Assembly (NCBI GenBank): GCA_009841435.1
Contig: VXLW01000059.1
Location: forward strand, 1 to 40,390
DNA from: Dehalococcoidia bacterium
GTDB lineage: Bacteria; Chloroflexota; Dehalococcoidia; Tepidiformales; Tepidiformaceae
Direction: 5' to 3'
DNA length: 40,390 nucleotides
Shown here: piece after piece, positions 23,220 to 30,658 of the stretch
How positions within the stretch are numbered: the stretch's first letter is position 1
Layout: each line of letters begins with the position of its first letter
Notes under the pieces: generated by a model
What the model was told of the DNA's origin: nothing
What the model saw: only the letters and a program-made list of their open reading frames with translations
Databases searched by the model: none
Position numbers and translations under genes: made by a program

Positions 23220-24068
23220 CAGGAACTGAACGGCAAGGTCGCGGTGGTGACGGGCGGCGGCAGCGGTATCGGACGGGCGATGGCCCTTGCCTTCGCGGAC
23301 GAAGGGATGGACGTCGCCATCGGCGACATCGAGCCGGGCCCGGCGGAGGCCGTGGCGGAGGAGATCCGGGCCAAGGGCCGGCGGGCCATCGCCGTGACCT
23401 GCGACGTGGTGGAAATTGCCTCGGTGCGGGCCCTGGCGGAGAAGACGAAGGCGGATCTGGGCGGCGCTCACGTCGTGTGCAACAACGCGGGGGTGGTGGC
23501 GAACAACCCCACGGCGAGGATGTCGGACACGGACTGGAGCTGGGTACTGGGGGTCGACCTCGACGGGGTCGTGAACGGGGTCCAGGCGTTCCTGCCCGGC
23601 CTGGTGGAGCAGGGCGACGGACACATCGTGAACACGTCGTCGATGGCGGGACTGATTCCGCTGGCCGCGCCGGGGATCATCTCGTACACGGCCGCGAAGT
23701 ACGGCGTGATGGGAATCACCGAGACGCTGCATGGCGAGCTGGAAGGCTCGGGCGTGGGCGCCTCGGTCCTCTGCCCGGGGATCGTGAACACGCGCATCGG
23801 CGAGTCGGCGCGGAACCGACCGGACGCGGACGCCGTTCCACCCCGGCCGGCACCGCCGACGGAGTTGCCACCTGACTTCGAGCCGCCACGCATCATCGGC
23901 GGGGAGAGCATTGAGCCAGAGGTCGTCGCACAGCGGGTGGTCGAGGCGGTGAAGACCAACGAGCTCTACATCGTCACCCACCCGGAGACGCGCGGACCCG
24001 TGGAGGAGCGTTTCGCCGCCATCATGGCGGCGTACGACCGGGCCGAGGAGCTGCACGGCAAGCGGTAA
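23217..24068 (+). CDS. Classical SDR-family oxidoreductase, first of a tandem pair
   Basis: A 283-residue NAD(P)-dependent dehydrogenase with a Rossmann fold. The cofactor site is T12GGGSGIG, with D37 after the second strand (AIGDIE), favouring NAD. NNAG is at 89-92. The catalytic Ser is S141/S142 (NTSSMAGL), with Y157 and K161 (YTAAKYG). The C-terminal part (LCPGIVNTRIGESARNRPD) is the substrate lid region. The ATG at 23217 is favoured over an upstream in-frame ATG (23154) because the motif spacing and ribosome site fit. The next gene is a close paralogue with the same promoter core. The substrate is unknown, probably a hydroxy or keto compound. Confidence 0.93.
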   Translation: MQELNGKVAVVTGGGSGIGRAMALAFADEGMDVAIGDIEPGPAEAVAEEIRAKGRRAIAVTCDVVEIASVRALAEKTKADLGGAHVVCNNAGVVANNPTARMSDTDWSWVLGVDLDGVVNGVQAFLPGLVEQGDGHIVNTSSMAGLIPLAAPGIISYTAAKYGVMGITETLHGELEGSGVGASVLCPGIVNTRIGESARNRPDADAVPPRPAPPTELPPDFEPPRIIGGESIEPEVVAQRVVEAVKTNELYIVTHPETRGPVEERFAAIMAAYDRAEELHGKR

Positions 24069-24090
24069 CCTCCCGCGCCGTCCGTTTCCG

Positions 24091-24131
24091 GCCTGTAGAC
24101 TCGCGCGCGACCAAATGTGGAGTGAGTCATG
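24091..24131 (+). promoter_or_regulatory. Promoter of the second SDR gene, copy of the one at 23181
   Basis: GCCTGTAGACTCGCGCG at 24091-24107, -10 TAGACT at 24096-24101, then CGACCAAA as in the first copy but shifted by two bases. A GGAG ribosome site precedes the ATG at 24129. Confidence 0.55.
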
Positions 24132-24983
24132 CAGGAACTGAACGGGAAGGTCGCGGTGATCACGGGCGGCGGCAGCGGCATCGGGCGATGCATGGCGCTC
24201 GCGTTCGCGGACGAGGGCATGGACATCGCCATCGGCGACATCGAGGCCGGGCCCGGGGAGGCGGTGGCGCAGGAGGTCCGCGCGAAAGGGCGGCAGGCCA
24301 TCTCGGTGACCTGTGACGTGACCGATCTCGATTCGGTGCGAGCGCTGGCGGAGACGACGAAGGCAGAGCTGGGCGCGTACCACGTGGTCTGCAACAACGC
24401 GGGCGTGATCTCCGGCGGACCCACGACGGAGATGAGCGCGGCCGAGTGGGACTGGGTGCTGGACGTCGACCTGCAGGGGGTGGTGAACGGGGTCATCGCG
24501 TTCCTGCCGGGGCTGGTGGAGCAGGGCGAAGGGCACATCGTCAACACGGCGTCCATCGCCGGCCTGGTGCCGATGGCAGCGCCGGGCGTTATCAACTACA
24601 CGACCGCGAAGTACGGCGTGGTCGGCATCACGGAGACACTCCACGACGAACTCGCGCCGACGGGGGTCGGCGCTTCGGCGCTGTGCCCGGGCGTGGTGAA
24701 CACGCGCATCAGCCAGTCGGCGCGCAACCGGCCAGATGCAGCGGGCGGGCCGGTGTCAGAGGAGGACATGGGTCCCCCGCTCGAGCTGCCTCCCGGGATG
24801 GAGATGCCCCGAATCATCGGCGCGAACATTCGGGAGCCGGAGGAGATGGCAGCGCGGGTGGTCGAGGGGGTCAAGGCCAACGACCTCTACATCGTCACGC
24901 ACCCGGAGACCCGCGAGGCCGTCGAGGAGCGCTTCGCCGCCATCATGGCCGCGTTCGACAAGCTCGAAGCCTCGCTGGGGTAA
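24129..24983 (+). CDS. Classical SDR-family oxidoreductase, second of a tandem pair
   Basis: A 284-residue paralogue of the preceding SDR with the same MQELNGKVAV start, T12GGGSGIG cofactor site, D37 (NAD preference), NNAG, S142 (NTASIAGL), Y157 and K161 (YTTAKYG). The two differ most around residues 200-235, before the shared PRIIG, where this protein carries GGPVSEEDMGPPLELPPGM. That part of the lid usually shapes substrate choice, so the copies may act on different compounds. It has its own promoter copy, so transcription need not be coupled. It converges with the UGSC operon 71 bases away. Confidence 0.93.
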   Translation: MQELNGKVAVITGGGSGIGRCMALAFADEGMDIAIGDIEAGPGEAVAQEVRAKGRQAISVTCDVTDLDSVRALAETTKAELGAYHVVCNNAGVISGGPTTEMSAAEWDWVLDVDLQGVVNGVIAFLPGLVEQGEGHIVNTASIAGLVPMAAPGVINYTTAKYGVVGITETLHDELAPTGVGASALCPGVVNTRISQSARNRPDAAGGPVSEEDMGPPLELPPGMEMPRIIGANIREPEEMAARVVEGVKANDLYIVTHPETREAVEERFAAIMAAFDKLEASLG

Positions 24984-25054
24984 GTCGCGATGGCCGGCAC
25001 GGTCGAGGATGCTGTCGGAGAACCCAAGAGAACTGCTGAGCGGGTAAATCGCGC

Positions 25055-26167
25055 CTAGTCGACCGGCATCGTGACGGGGCGGGTCATGTTCCCGAAGGTG
25101 GGGAGCCACGAGGAGTGCTTGCCCGGTCCGCCGGCGACGATGACGTGGATGTGCTCGGGACCGTCGGCGATGGGGGCGAGGGCGTTGCGCTCGAAGAAGG
25201 GAACGGGGATGCCCTGCTCGGTGTGCTCCTGGATGACCTGGAAGAGCTCGTCGGAAAGCTCGGTCAGCGGGTAGCGGGCGTTCTCGAAGACGTAGCGCTG
25301 GATGTCCTCGCGGGACCAGCCCTCGGCTGCGACAGTGGCTGCGTGCTCGGGTCCGAAGGCGAGGACGGGCGAGCCTCGCGAGAGGATGTTGTTGCTTCCC
25401 GCCTGTGACATGGAGCCGGCGATGGTGAGCATGATGCCGAGGGCGGTGGTGCTGCCGTGGTCCTGGATGTTGTGGGGTCCCTCGGTGCCGAAGACGGTGA
25501 CGGCGTTCTGGTCGGGCTCGAAGCCGCGGGTGGTGTGGAAAGGAGCCCACGGGCTCTCTTCGAGGTTCTCGGTGGCGCAGAAGGCTAGCTTGGCGGGGGT
25601 GGCCTGGGTGGAGCGGTCGCCACGGCCGGGCCAGGCGCCCGAGACGGTGAGCTGCAGGAGTCGAAGGGCGCGCCCGAGGGTGGCGTTGGCGGCGAAGCCG
25701 GGTCCGAAGCAGCCGCTCCCCGAGTGGATACCGAGCTCAGTGGCGATCGGTCCGCTGACCAGCAGGAAGAGCGAAACGGGATGCGTCGTGGCATTCACCC
25801 CGGAGAGGTTGAACTCCGGGTAAGCGATGGCGCGCACGGCCGCGATGAGCACGGGCATGTGCTGGGGAACACACCCGGCCATGACGGCGTTCACGGCGAT
25901 GGCGTGAACGGTGGCTTCGCCGCGGCGGGGCGGCAGAATGCCCACAACCTCAAGGGGGTCGCAGGCCGTACCGGCGAGCATGGCGGCGACGCGCTCCTCG
26001 GTGGGGGGAATTACGGGGAGGCCGTCGGACCAGCCGCGAGCGGCGAACTCGCGGCTGACGACGGCGATATCGTCAGGCAGCTCGACGGTGGCGCCGGCGC
26101 GGCCCGTGCCCAGCTCCTCGACCTCAAGGGTTGCGGTCAGCTCGGTGAGGGAGTCGCCGCTGCTCAC
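25055..26167 (-). CDS. Conserved protein of unknown function, partner of the UGSC selenoprotein
   Basis: 370 residues; no characterised family recognised. Visible features are RGWSDGLPVIPPTEERVAAML near residue 45, then alternating hydrophobic stretches with GILPPRRGEATVHAIAVNAVMAGC, HSGSGCFGPGFAANATLGRALRLL (~150) and NAVTVFGTEGPHNIQDHGS. The C-terminus is HIHVIVAGGPGKHSSWLPTFGNMTRPVTMPVD. No signal peptide or clear membrane span is seen; the glycine- and alanine-rich core suggests a compact cytosolic enzyme. The GTG start at 26167 overlaps the UGSC stop by four bases (GTGA), so the two are translationally coupled and probably act together. A redox or organosulfur/metalloid-related role is inference from the neighbours. 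Last gene of a four-gene operon. Confidence 0.7.
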   Translation of the reverse strand: MSSGDSLTELTATLEVEELGTGRAGATVELPDDIAVVSREFAARGWSDGLPVIPPTEERVAAMLAGTACDPLEVVGILPPRRGEATVHAIAVNAVMAGCVPQHMPVLIAAVRAIAYPEFNLSGVNATTHPVSLFLLVSGPIATELGIHSGSGCFGPGFAANATLGRALRLLQLTVSGAWPGRGDRSTQATPAKLAFCATENLEESPWAPFHTTRGFEPDQNAVTVFGTEGPHNIQDHGSTTALGIMLTIAGSMSQAGSNNILSRGSPVLAFGPEHAATVAAEGWSREDIQRYVFENARYPLTELSDELFQVIQEHTEQGIPVPFFERNALAPIADGPEHIHVIVAGGPGKHSSWLPTFGNMTRPVTMPVD

Positions 26168-26703
26168 GCGCCGTTCCCGAGGAGGGCTGCGTGCAGGGCG
26201 GGGGCGGCTTCGAGCGCCTTCTCCTGGACGGCTTCGGGCTGGATGCCGCCGAGGGGGTGGGGGATCACGATGTAGGGCAGGTTGGGCGCGCCGCGCTGCT
26301 CGGCTTCCAGCTTGAAGAGGCCCTCGAACGCATCGGTCACGACGGTGACGGTCGGGACTCCGCGCTTCTCAAGGGCTATCGAGGCGTAGACACTCCACGC
26401 CGTGCAGGACCCTCAGTCGGATGACCCAACGACAACGAAGTCGCACTCCTCCACGAGCGTGGCCATGGTGGCGCGGCTGGCGGGCCCGGCGACCGGCTTG
26501 CTGCCGGTGGTAGTGGCGCCCAGATCAGACGTTGTGCGCAGGTTGTCGACCATGGATTCGAGCAAGAGGCGGGCGTTCGCCTTGCGGTTCTCCAGGACGC
26601 CGGGGCGGAGGCCGTCGAGGCCGGAGGGACGCGGGGCGACCTGCTGGGCGACGACGCGCGCGTGCCCGCGGGGGTCGAAGACGGTGATGGTGGAATCGGA
26701 CAC
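26164..26703 (-). CDS. UGSC-family selenoprotein with in-frame TGA (Sec97)
   Basis: A 179-residue protein read through an in-frame TGA at 26413-26415. From the GTG at 26703 (SDSTITVFDPRGHARVV; AAGGGAG ribosome site) the frame runs to VVVGSSD, TGA, then GSCTAWSVYASIALEKRGVPTVTVVTDAF ... LPYIVIPHPLGG, ending at 26164. The result, Asp-Sec-Gly-Ser-Cys, is the signature of UGSC (seleno)proteins, in which U or C occupies the first position. Sec97 and Cys100 form a UxxC redox pair. The frame after TGA stays coding for 82 codons with conserved-looking sequence and ends in a 4-bp overlap with the next gene. An 8-bp hairpin with a GUG loop lies 19 bases after TGA, as expected for a bacterial SECIS. Standard gene callers would truncate or miss this gene. 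Confidence 0.88.
26383..26401 (-). promoter_or_regulatory. Candidate bacterial SECIS element
   Basis: In the mRNA, GGCGUGGA, loop GUG, UCUACGCC: an 8-bp stem (one G-U pair) whose loop starts with G and lies 19 nucleotides after the UGA at 26413-26415. Known bacterial SECIS rules are a loop about 16-37 nucleotides from UGA with a G in the first two loop positions. It should bind SelB. Confidence 0.65.
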
Positions 26704-26722
26704 GGGGGACTCCCTTCGGCGC

Positions 26723-26971
26723 TCAGAGCCGGTTGGCGATGAGCTCCATGATCTCGTCGACTTCGGGGAAGCGGCCGGTGGCGTTCTTCGAGGCGATGAC
26801 CTCGCCGTCCACGGCCCACTCGAAGCAGCCGCCCCCACCAGGGATGAGGGCGAAGCTGGCGATGTCGTCCTGGAGGGCGGCGAGTATCTCGCCGACCATC
26901 CACTGGGCGCGGGGCAGGTACCCGCACTGGGCGCAGTACTCAAGGGTGACGGCGAGGCCCTGCTCGTTCAC
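26723..26971 (-). CDS. SelW-like Rdx-family thioredoxin-fold protein (Cys form)
   Basis: 82 residues. LEYCAQCGYLPRAQWMVGEILAAL carries the C13-x-x-C16 redox motif of the SelT/SelW/SelH (Rdx) family; many homologues have Sec at the second Cys. The rest (DIASFALIPGGGGCFEWAVDGEVIASKNATGRFPEVDEIMELI) matches the family's GGxFEVxxdGxxIxSKxxxGRFP pattern. It is a small cytosolic oxidoreductase that probably reacts with thiols or glutathione. The GTG start overlaps the DUF429 stop by four bases, and the UGSC gene starts 19 bases downstream. By inference it may reduce or load the Sec/Cys site of UGSC. A -10-like TACAAT lies eight bases before its start. Confidence 0.85.
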   Translation of the reverse strand: MNEQGLAVTLEYCAQCGYLPRAQWMVGEILAALQDDIASFALIPGGGGCFEWAVDGEVIASKNATGRFPEVDEIMELIANRL

Positions 26972-27756
26972 GAGGTCGGATTGTAGAACACCATCTCCAT
27001 GGGGAGGCCGTATTCGTCCTTTGGAGGATTAGCCGGAAGCGTCCGGAGCTTGTCGGGGTATCCGAGCTGGGCAGTGAGGACCGCGGCCAGAGCGTCCAAG
27101 ATGTCGTCAGGGGCAGCCTGTTGGCTGTAGCGGGCAAGCGCTAGGTCGTAAATTTCTCGTGCTCTGGGCTCGAAGTCACCGAGAATCTGGATGCGTTGTT
27201 CCATGCCCTCTGGACTGATCCGCTGGCCAGCCTTCTTTGGAGCCACTGCCTTTCCGCGAGACAGCGCCCGGAAACAGACTTCCGGATGGACTTCTCGGAC
27301 TGAGCCAAGGCCTTGGAATGAGGGGGACCTAAGGACCGCGTCGACCTCAGCAATCATCGGAGCGATGTTCCAAGCCTGAATCGTGAGCTTTTCCCCCTTT
27401 GGTCGAGATGCATTCAATTCGAGGAGGATGTTCTTGTGCTCTTCGGGTGTCACTCCATTGGCCTTCGCTCGGTAGGACCTCTCAACGGCGAATCGGGGTG
27501 GTGTCCAGAACACACTCCTAAGGCGCTTGCGGACGTAGTCCCTTGCCTCTCCGTCACACCTCCGCCGCTCGTACTCCCCACATGGTAGGCCTATGGGAAT
27601 GTCCACAAGGATCAGGGTTGCCTTGCGGTAGTGCTCAGCAAGGTCGGCAAAGCGTCCGAACCGGAACTCACACCTGCCATCAGCGTCGAAGCCAATGCTG
27701 AACCAACCGCCTATCGCCCAGTCGACCCCCACGAATCTCGCATCACTGCCTGACAT
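26968..27756 (-). CDS. DUF429 family protein (RNase H-like fold)
   Basis: 262 residues starting FVGVDWAIGGWFSIGFDADG, the first acidic strand of an RNase H-like fold, with a second acidic site ILVDIPIGLP (~60). They are followed by the DUF429 pattern RRRCDGEARDYVRKRLRSVF, TIQAWNIAPMIAEVDAVL, VREVHPEVCFRAL and APDDILDALAAVLTA. Family members are predicted nucleases; the function is unproven. The ATG at 27756 (GGAGG four bases upstream) is favoured over an ATG at 27774 that has no ribosome site. The gene is visibly less GC-rich than its neighbours, suggesting later arrival at the head of this operon. It overlaps the SelW-like gene by four bases. Confidence 0.8.
   Translation of the reverse strand: MSGSDARFVGVDWAIGGWFSIGFDADGRCEFRFGRFADLAEHYRKATLILVDIPIGLPCGEYERRRCDGEARDYVRKRLRSVFWTPPRFAVERSYRAKANGVTPEEHKNILLELNASRPKGEKLTIQAWNIAPMIAEVDAVLRSPSFQGLGSVREVHPEVCFRALSRGKAVAPKKAGQRISPEGMEQRIQILGDFEPRAREIYDLALARYSQQAAPDDILDALAAVLTAQLGYPDKLRTLPANPPKDEYGLPMEMVFYNPTS
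26980..26985 (-). promoter_or_regulatory. Possible internal -10 box before the SelW-like gene
   Basis: TACAAT on the minus strand, eight bases before the GTG at 26971, within the last codons of the DUF429 gene. No -35 and no Shine-Dalgarno. A leaderless internal transcript is possible. Confidence 0.3.
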
Positions 27757-27782
27757 GTCGCCTCCAAGACTCATCTCCCTCC

Positions 27783-27813
27783 ATCGTTGTCTTCGCGTTC
27801 AACCCACTGTCAA
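27783..27813 (-). promoter_or_regulatory. Candidate promoter of the DUF429-UGSC operon
   Basis: A perfect TTGACA (27813-27808) and AACGAT (27788-27783) with a 19-base spacer, about 27 bases before the ATG at 27756. The -10 is weak and the spacer long, so it is tentative. Confidence 0.35.
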
Positions 27814-27888
27814 GAGCATCGCGAGAACTACTTCCAAGAGGGAGGGAATGGCGAGGGCGGAAGGGAGACGCGAACGGGCAAGCGTCGC

Positions 27889-27912
27889 TATGCTGCGCAG
27901 CGCACAAGGAGG
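27889..27912 (+). promoter_or_regulatory. -10 box and ribosome site of the cupin gene
   Basis: TATGCT at 27889-27894 and AAGGAGG at 27906-27912, six bases before the ATG at 27919. Confidence 0.45.
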
Positions 27913-27918
27913 CGAGCG

Positions 27919-28293
27919 ATGGCGCTTCATATTCTGAAATCGGACGACGGGGACACGACCGAGCGCTCGGAACTGTCCATCTTTGAGGGTGGCCAAGTCT
28001 GGGGGAGGGGGCTGACGGGCTCGGCCTCCGAAGAGGTGACCATGTCGGTGGTGCACTTCGGGCCGGGCGCGCGAGCGGGCTGGCATCGCCACACGACCGA
28101 CCAGATCCTGTACGTCGTGTCCGGCATCGGGAAGGTTGGGGACCGCGAAGGCGAGCATGTCGTCAGCGCTGGCGACTGCGCCGTGGTTCCCGCGGGCGAG
28201 GACCACTGGCACGGGGCCCACGACACCGGCTCGCCGATGGCGCACCTGACCGTAATGAAAGCGGGGTCGGAAACGACGGTGCTGGACTCCTAA
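27919..28293 (+). CDS. Small cupin-domain protein
   Basis: A 124-residue single-domain beta barrel. Cupin motif 1 is GPGARAGWHRHTTDQILYVVSGIGKV (two His and a Gln where many cupins have Glu) and motif 2 is VSAGDCAVVPAGEDHWHGA (metal-binding His). The N-terminal LSIFEGGQVWGRGLTGS packs against the barrel. Such proteins bind a metal and may act as dioxygenases, isomerases or decarboxylases on small molecules, so no reaction can be assigned. The ATG at 27919 has an excellent ribosome site; an upstream reading from 27787 is basic and not conserved-looking. The two kinase-like genes follow 12 bases later, so it is the first gene of that operon. Confidence 0.85.
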   Translation: MALHILKSDDGDTTERSELSIFEGGQVWGRGLTGSASEEVTMSVVHFGPGARAGWHRHTTDQILYVVSGIGKVGDREGEHVVSAGDCAVVPAGEDHWHGAHDTGSPMAHLTVMKAGSETTVLDS

Positions 28294-28305
28294 GCCGGAG
28301 GAAGC

Positions 28306-29448
28306 ATGGAGCCGCTGGGGGGAAGGCACGAGGTCAAGGCGGCGTGGCTGACTGAGGCGCTGCGCGAGGGCGGGCACCTGCCCCGGGGGCGGGTGTCGGC
28401 CGTGGACGTAAGCACCGAGGGCATCGGGATCGGCTACATCAGCGAGACGGTCCGGCTGATTCCCACGTACGAGGGGTCGGACGTGTCGGCCCCGGCGAGC
28501 CTCGTGGCGAAGCTGCCAGTTTCGGTCGATTTCCCGGACTACCTGAAGCCGTGGGCGGGGCAGGCCGTCGAAACGGAGCTGCACTTCTACCCGGAGGCGA
28601 GCGATGACTGCGCGGCGCGGGTGCCACGCTGCTACGGGGCGGCGTTCGAGGGGTGGCGGTCGTATGCGCTGCTGCTGGAGGATCTGAGCGAGCTGGAGTC
28701 GATGAGCCAACTGGAGTCTGGCCCACGGGACCGGGCGAACGCGATCGTGTCGATGCTGGGGGCGCTGCACGCACAGTGGTGGGAGAGCGACCGGCTGAAG
28801 GCAGCCTCGTGGCTGCCATCCTCGGAACGGCAATCCGAGCTGAATACGCCACTGGTGGAGGGCGGCTGGGAGATGTTCGCGGAGCAGGTCGTGCCGCGGG
28901 TCGACCCGGACTTCCTGCCCGTGGGGGAACGGCTCGTGCGCGACTTCGCGGGGATCTTCGAGCGGGGGGCGGCATCGGCAGCGACGCTGGTGCACGGTGA
29001 CTTCCGCGTCGAGAACTTCCTGTTTGGCAAGGCGGGTACCCCCGACGAGGTCGTGTTCATCGACTGGCAGCTCTCGGGGTACGGATCGGGACTGCGGGAC
29101 ATGGCCTACTTCGTCTCTCAGGGGTTCGACCCGAATGAGCGGCGCGAGGTGGAGGACGACCTGATCGCGACGTATCACGCGTCGCTCGTCGCGAACGGCG
29201 TGACGGGGTACTCGCTTGCGCAGTGCCAGGAGGACTACCGGCTCGGGCTGCTGTGGAGCATGTACGCTCCGATCATCGGAATGATGGGGATGGCCGAACG
29301 GGAGCCCCCGCCCCCGGATGCGCCACAGGAGGAGCGGCAGGCGTTCGACGAGATGATCGAGACGGGCATCGAACTCGTGACGGTGATGGCGGAGCGGAAC
29401 ATCCTTGCGGTGATGGACACGAAGGCGGGGGAACTACTCGGCGCTTGA
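28306..29448 (+). CDS. APH/CHK-type kinase-like protein, first of a tandem pair
   Basis: A 380-residue protein with the aminoglycoside-phosphotransferase / choline-kinase-like fold. The nucleotide Lys is probably in SLVAKLP (K69) and a Glu in AVETELHFY. The catalytic loop is TLVHGDFRVENFLF (H230, D232, N237) and the Mg-binding Asp is in VFIDWQLSGYGSGLRD (D253). The family phosphorylates small hydroxyl compounds. Close relatives are often annotated as oxidoreductase-family or ecdysteroid-kinase-like proteins in actinobacterial and Chloroflexota catabolic clusters. GGAGGA precedes the ATG. A paralogue of identical length follows. The substrate is unknown; antibiotic resistance is not implied. 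Confidence 0.83.
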   Translation: MEPLGGRHEVKAAWLTEALREGGHLPRGRVSAVDVSTEGIGIGYISETVRLIPTYEGSDVSAPASLVAKLPVSVDFPDYLKPWAGQAVETELHFYPEASDDCAARVPRCYGAAFEGWRSYALLLEDLSELESMSQLESGPRDRANAIVSMLGALHAQWWESDRLKAASWLPSSERQSELNTPLVEGGWEMFAEQVVPRVDPDFLPVGERLVRDFAGIFERGAASAATLVHGDFRVENFLFGKAGTPDEVVFIDWQLSGYGSGLRDMAYFVSQGFDPNERREVEDDLIATYHASLVANGVTGYSLAQCQEDYRLGLLWSMYAPIIGMMGMAEREPPPPDAPQEERQAFDEMIETGIELVTVMAERNILAVMDTKAGELLGA

Positions 29449-29509
29449 ACGGAAGGGCCAGCAGCGGAGACTGCCCACGGTAGCGCCGCAGGAGGCGCGG
29501 GAGGATCGC

Positions 29510-30652
29510 ATGGAACCGCTGGCGAACAAGGACGGCATCACGGCTGAGTGGCTCACGGATGCACTTCGCGAAGGCGGCCACCTGCCGAGCGGCCGGGTCA
29601 GCCAGGTCGAGGTGGAGGACATCGGTGTGGGCCGGGGCTACATCAGCCAGGCAGTTCGGGTAACGCCCACCTACGAAGCTACGGATGGCAATCCGCCGGC
29701 GAGCATCGTGGCCAAGACGCCGACCTTCGTGACGCTGCCCGACTACTTGAGGCCGTGGGCGGCGGGGATCATCGAGACGGAGGTCCACTGGTACCGGGAT
29801 GCAAGTGGGGAGTGCCCCGCGCGCGTGCCGGTTTGCTACGGGGGGACATTCGAGGACCGGACTTCGTATGCGCTCCTGCTGGAGGATCTCGGAGAGCTTG
29901 GCACCCTGAGCCAGACCGACTCCTGCCCGCCGGATCGGGCGCCCCTGGTGGTGAAGACGCTGGCGCAGGTGCACGCCCACTGGTGGGAGAGCGACAGGCT
30001 GCGCGATTGGGCGTGGGTACCTACGACAGAGCAGCAGGCGGAAGTCAGCACGCCGCTCGTCCAGGGAGGATGGGATCTGTTCGCAGAGCGGATTGTGCCC
30101 CGCGTCGACCCCTCGTTCCTCCCGATCGGGGAGCGGCTGGTACGGGACTGGGGCACGCTCTTTGAGCGGGGCGCGGCCTCAGGAGCGACGCTGATCCACG
30201 GGGACTTCCGAATCGAGAATTTCCTCTTCGGTGAGCGGGGCACACGGGACGAGATCGTGATCCTCGACTGGCAGCTCGCCGGCTACGGTTCGGGCCTGCG
30301 GGATCTCGGGTACTTCATCGGGCAGGGGTTCGAACCGGCCAAACGGAAGGCGATTAGCGATGAGCTGGTGGAGCTCTACCACGCCACGCTCCTGGAACAC
30401 GGGGTTACGGGGTACTCGTTCGAGCAGTGTCTTGATGACTACCGGCTGGGCTTGCTGGCGAGCATGTTCATCCCGCTCATCGGTATCCGGGGCCTGGAGG
30501 CCCTCGAACCGCCGCCGCCGGACGCGAGCGAGGAGGACCACGAGTCCTTCCGCCAACTCGTCGAGGCGGCTGAGGGCCTGCTGGCGCTAATGGCGGAGCG
30601 CAGCATCACCGCAGCCATGGACGCGAACGCCGGCGAGGTGCTGGGCCTGTAA
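29510..30652 (+). CDS. APH/CHK-type kinase-like protein, second of a tandem pair
   Basis: A 380-residue paralogue of the preceding gene: KTPTFVTLPDYLRPWA (ATP-site Lys), TLIHGDFRIENFLFGERGTRDEIVILDWQLAGYGSGLRDLGYF, and the same C-terminal LEPPPPDASEEDHESF. All kinase motifs are intact. The copies differ most in the N-terminal lobe and around residues 130-180. GGGAGG lies just upstream of the ATG, and the 61-base gap from the first copy holds no obvious promoter, so both are probably cotranscribed with the cupin gene. It ends six bases before the convergent dienelactone-hydrolase-like gene. Confidence 0.83.
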   Translation: MEPLANKDGITAEWLTDALREGGHLPSGRVSQVEVEDIGVGRGYISQAVRVTPTYEATDGNPPASIVAKTPTFVTLPDYLRPWAAGIIETEVHWYRDASGECPARVPVCYGGTFEDRTSYALLLEDLGELGTLSQTDSCPPDRAPLVVKTLAQVHAHWWESDRLRDWAWVPTTEQQAEVSTPLVQGGWDLFAERIVPRVDPSFLPIGERLVRDWGTLFERGAASGATLIHGDFRIENFLFGERGTRDEIVILDWQLAGYGSGLRDLGYFIGQGFEPAKRKAISDELVELYHATLLEHGVTGYSFEQCLDDYRLGLLASMFIPLIGIRGLEALEPPPPDASEEDHESFRQLVEAAEGLLALMAERSITAAMDANAGEVLGL

Positions 30653-30658
30653 GGCCGG

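Noticed and set aside
21456-24644. Single 1062-codon minus-strand gene spanning the SDR region
   Set aside because: The part above ~23120 is the antisense of the two SDR genes; only the part from about 23075 downward reads as a real protein.
24990-25058. 22-residue plus-strand mini-ORF after the second SDR gene
   Set aside because: No ribosome site, no recognisable sequence, and it overlaps the end of the convergent gene.
28306-30652. Aminoglycoside resistance genes
   Set aside because: The fold is shared, but the sequences look like the broad APH/CHK-type kinase-like group in metabolic contexts; nothing points to an antibiotic substrate.
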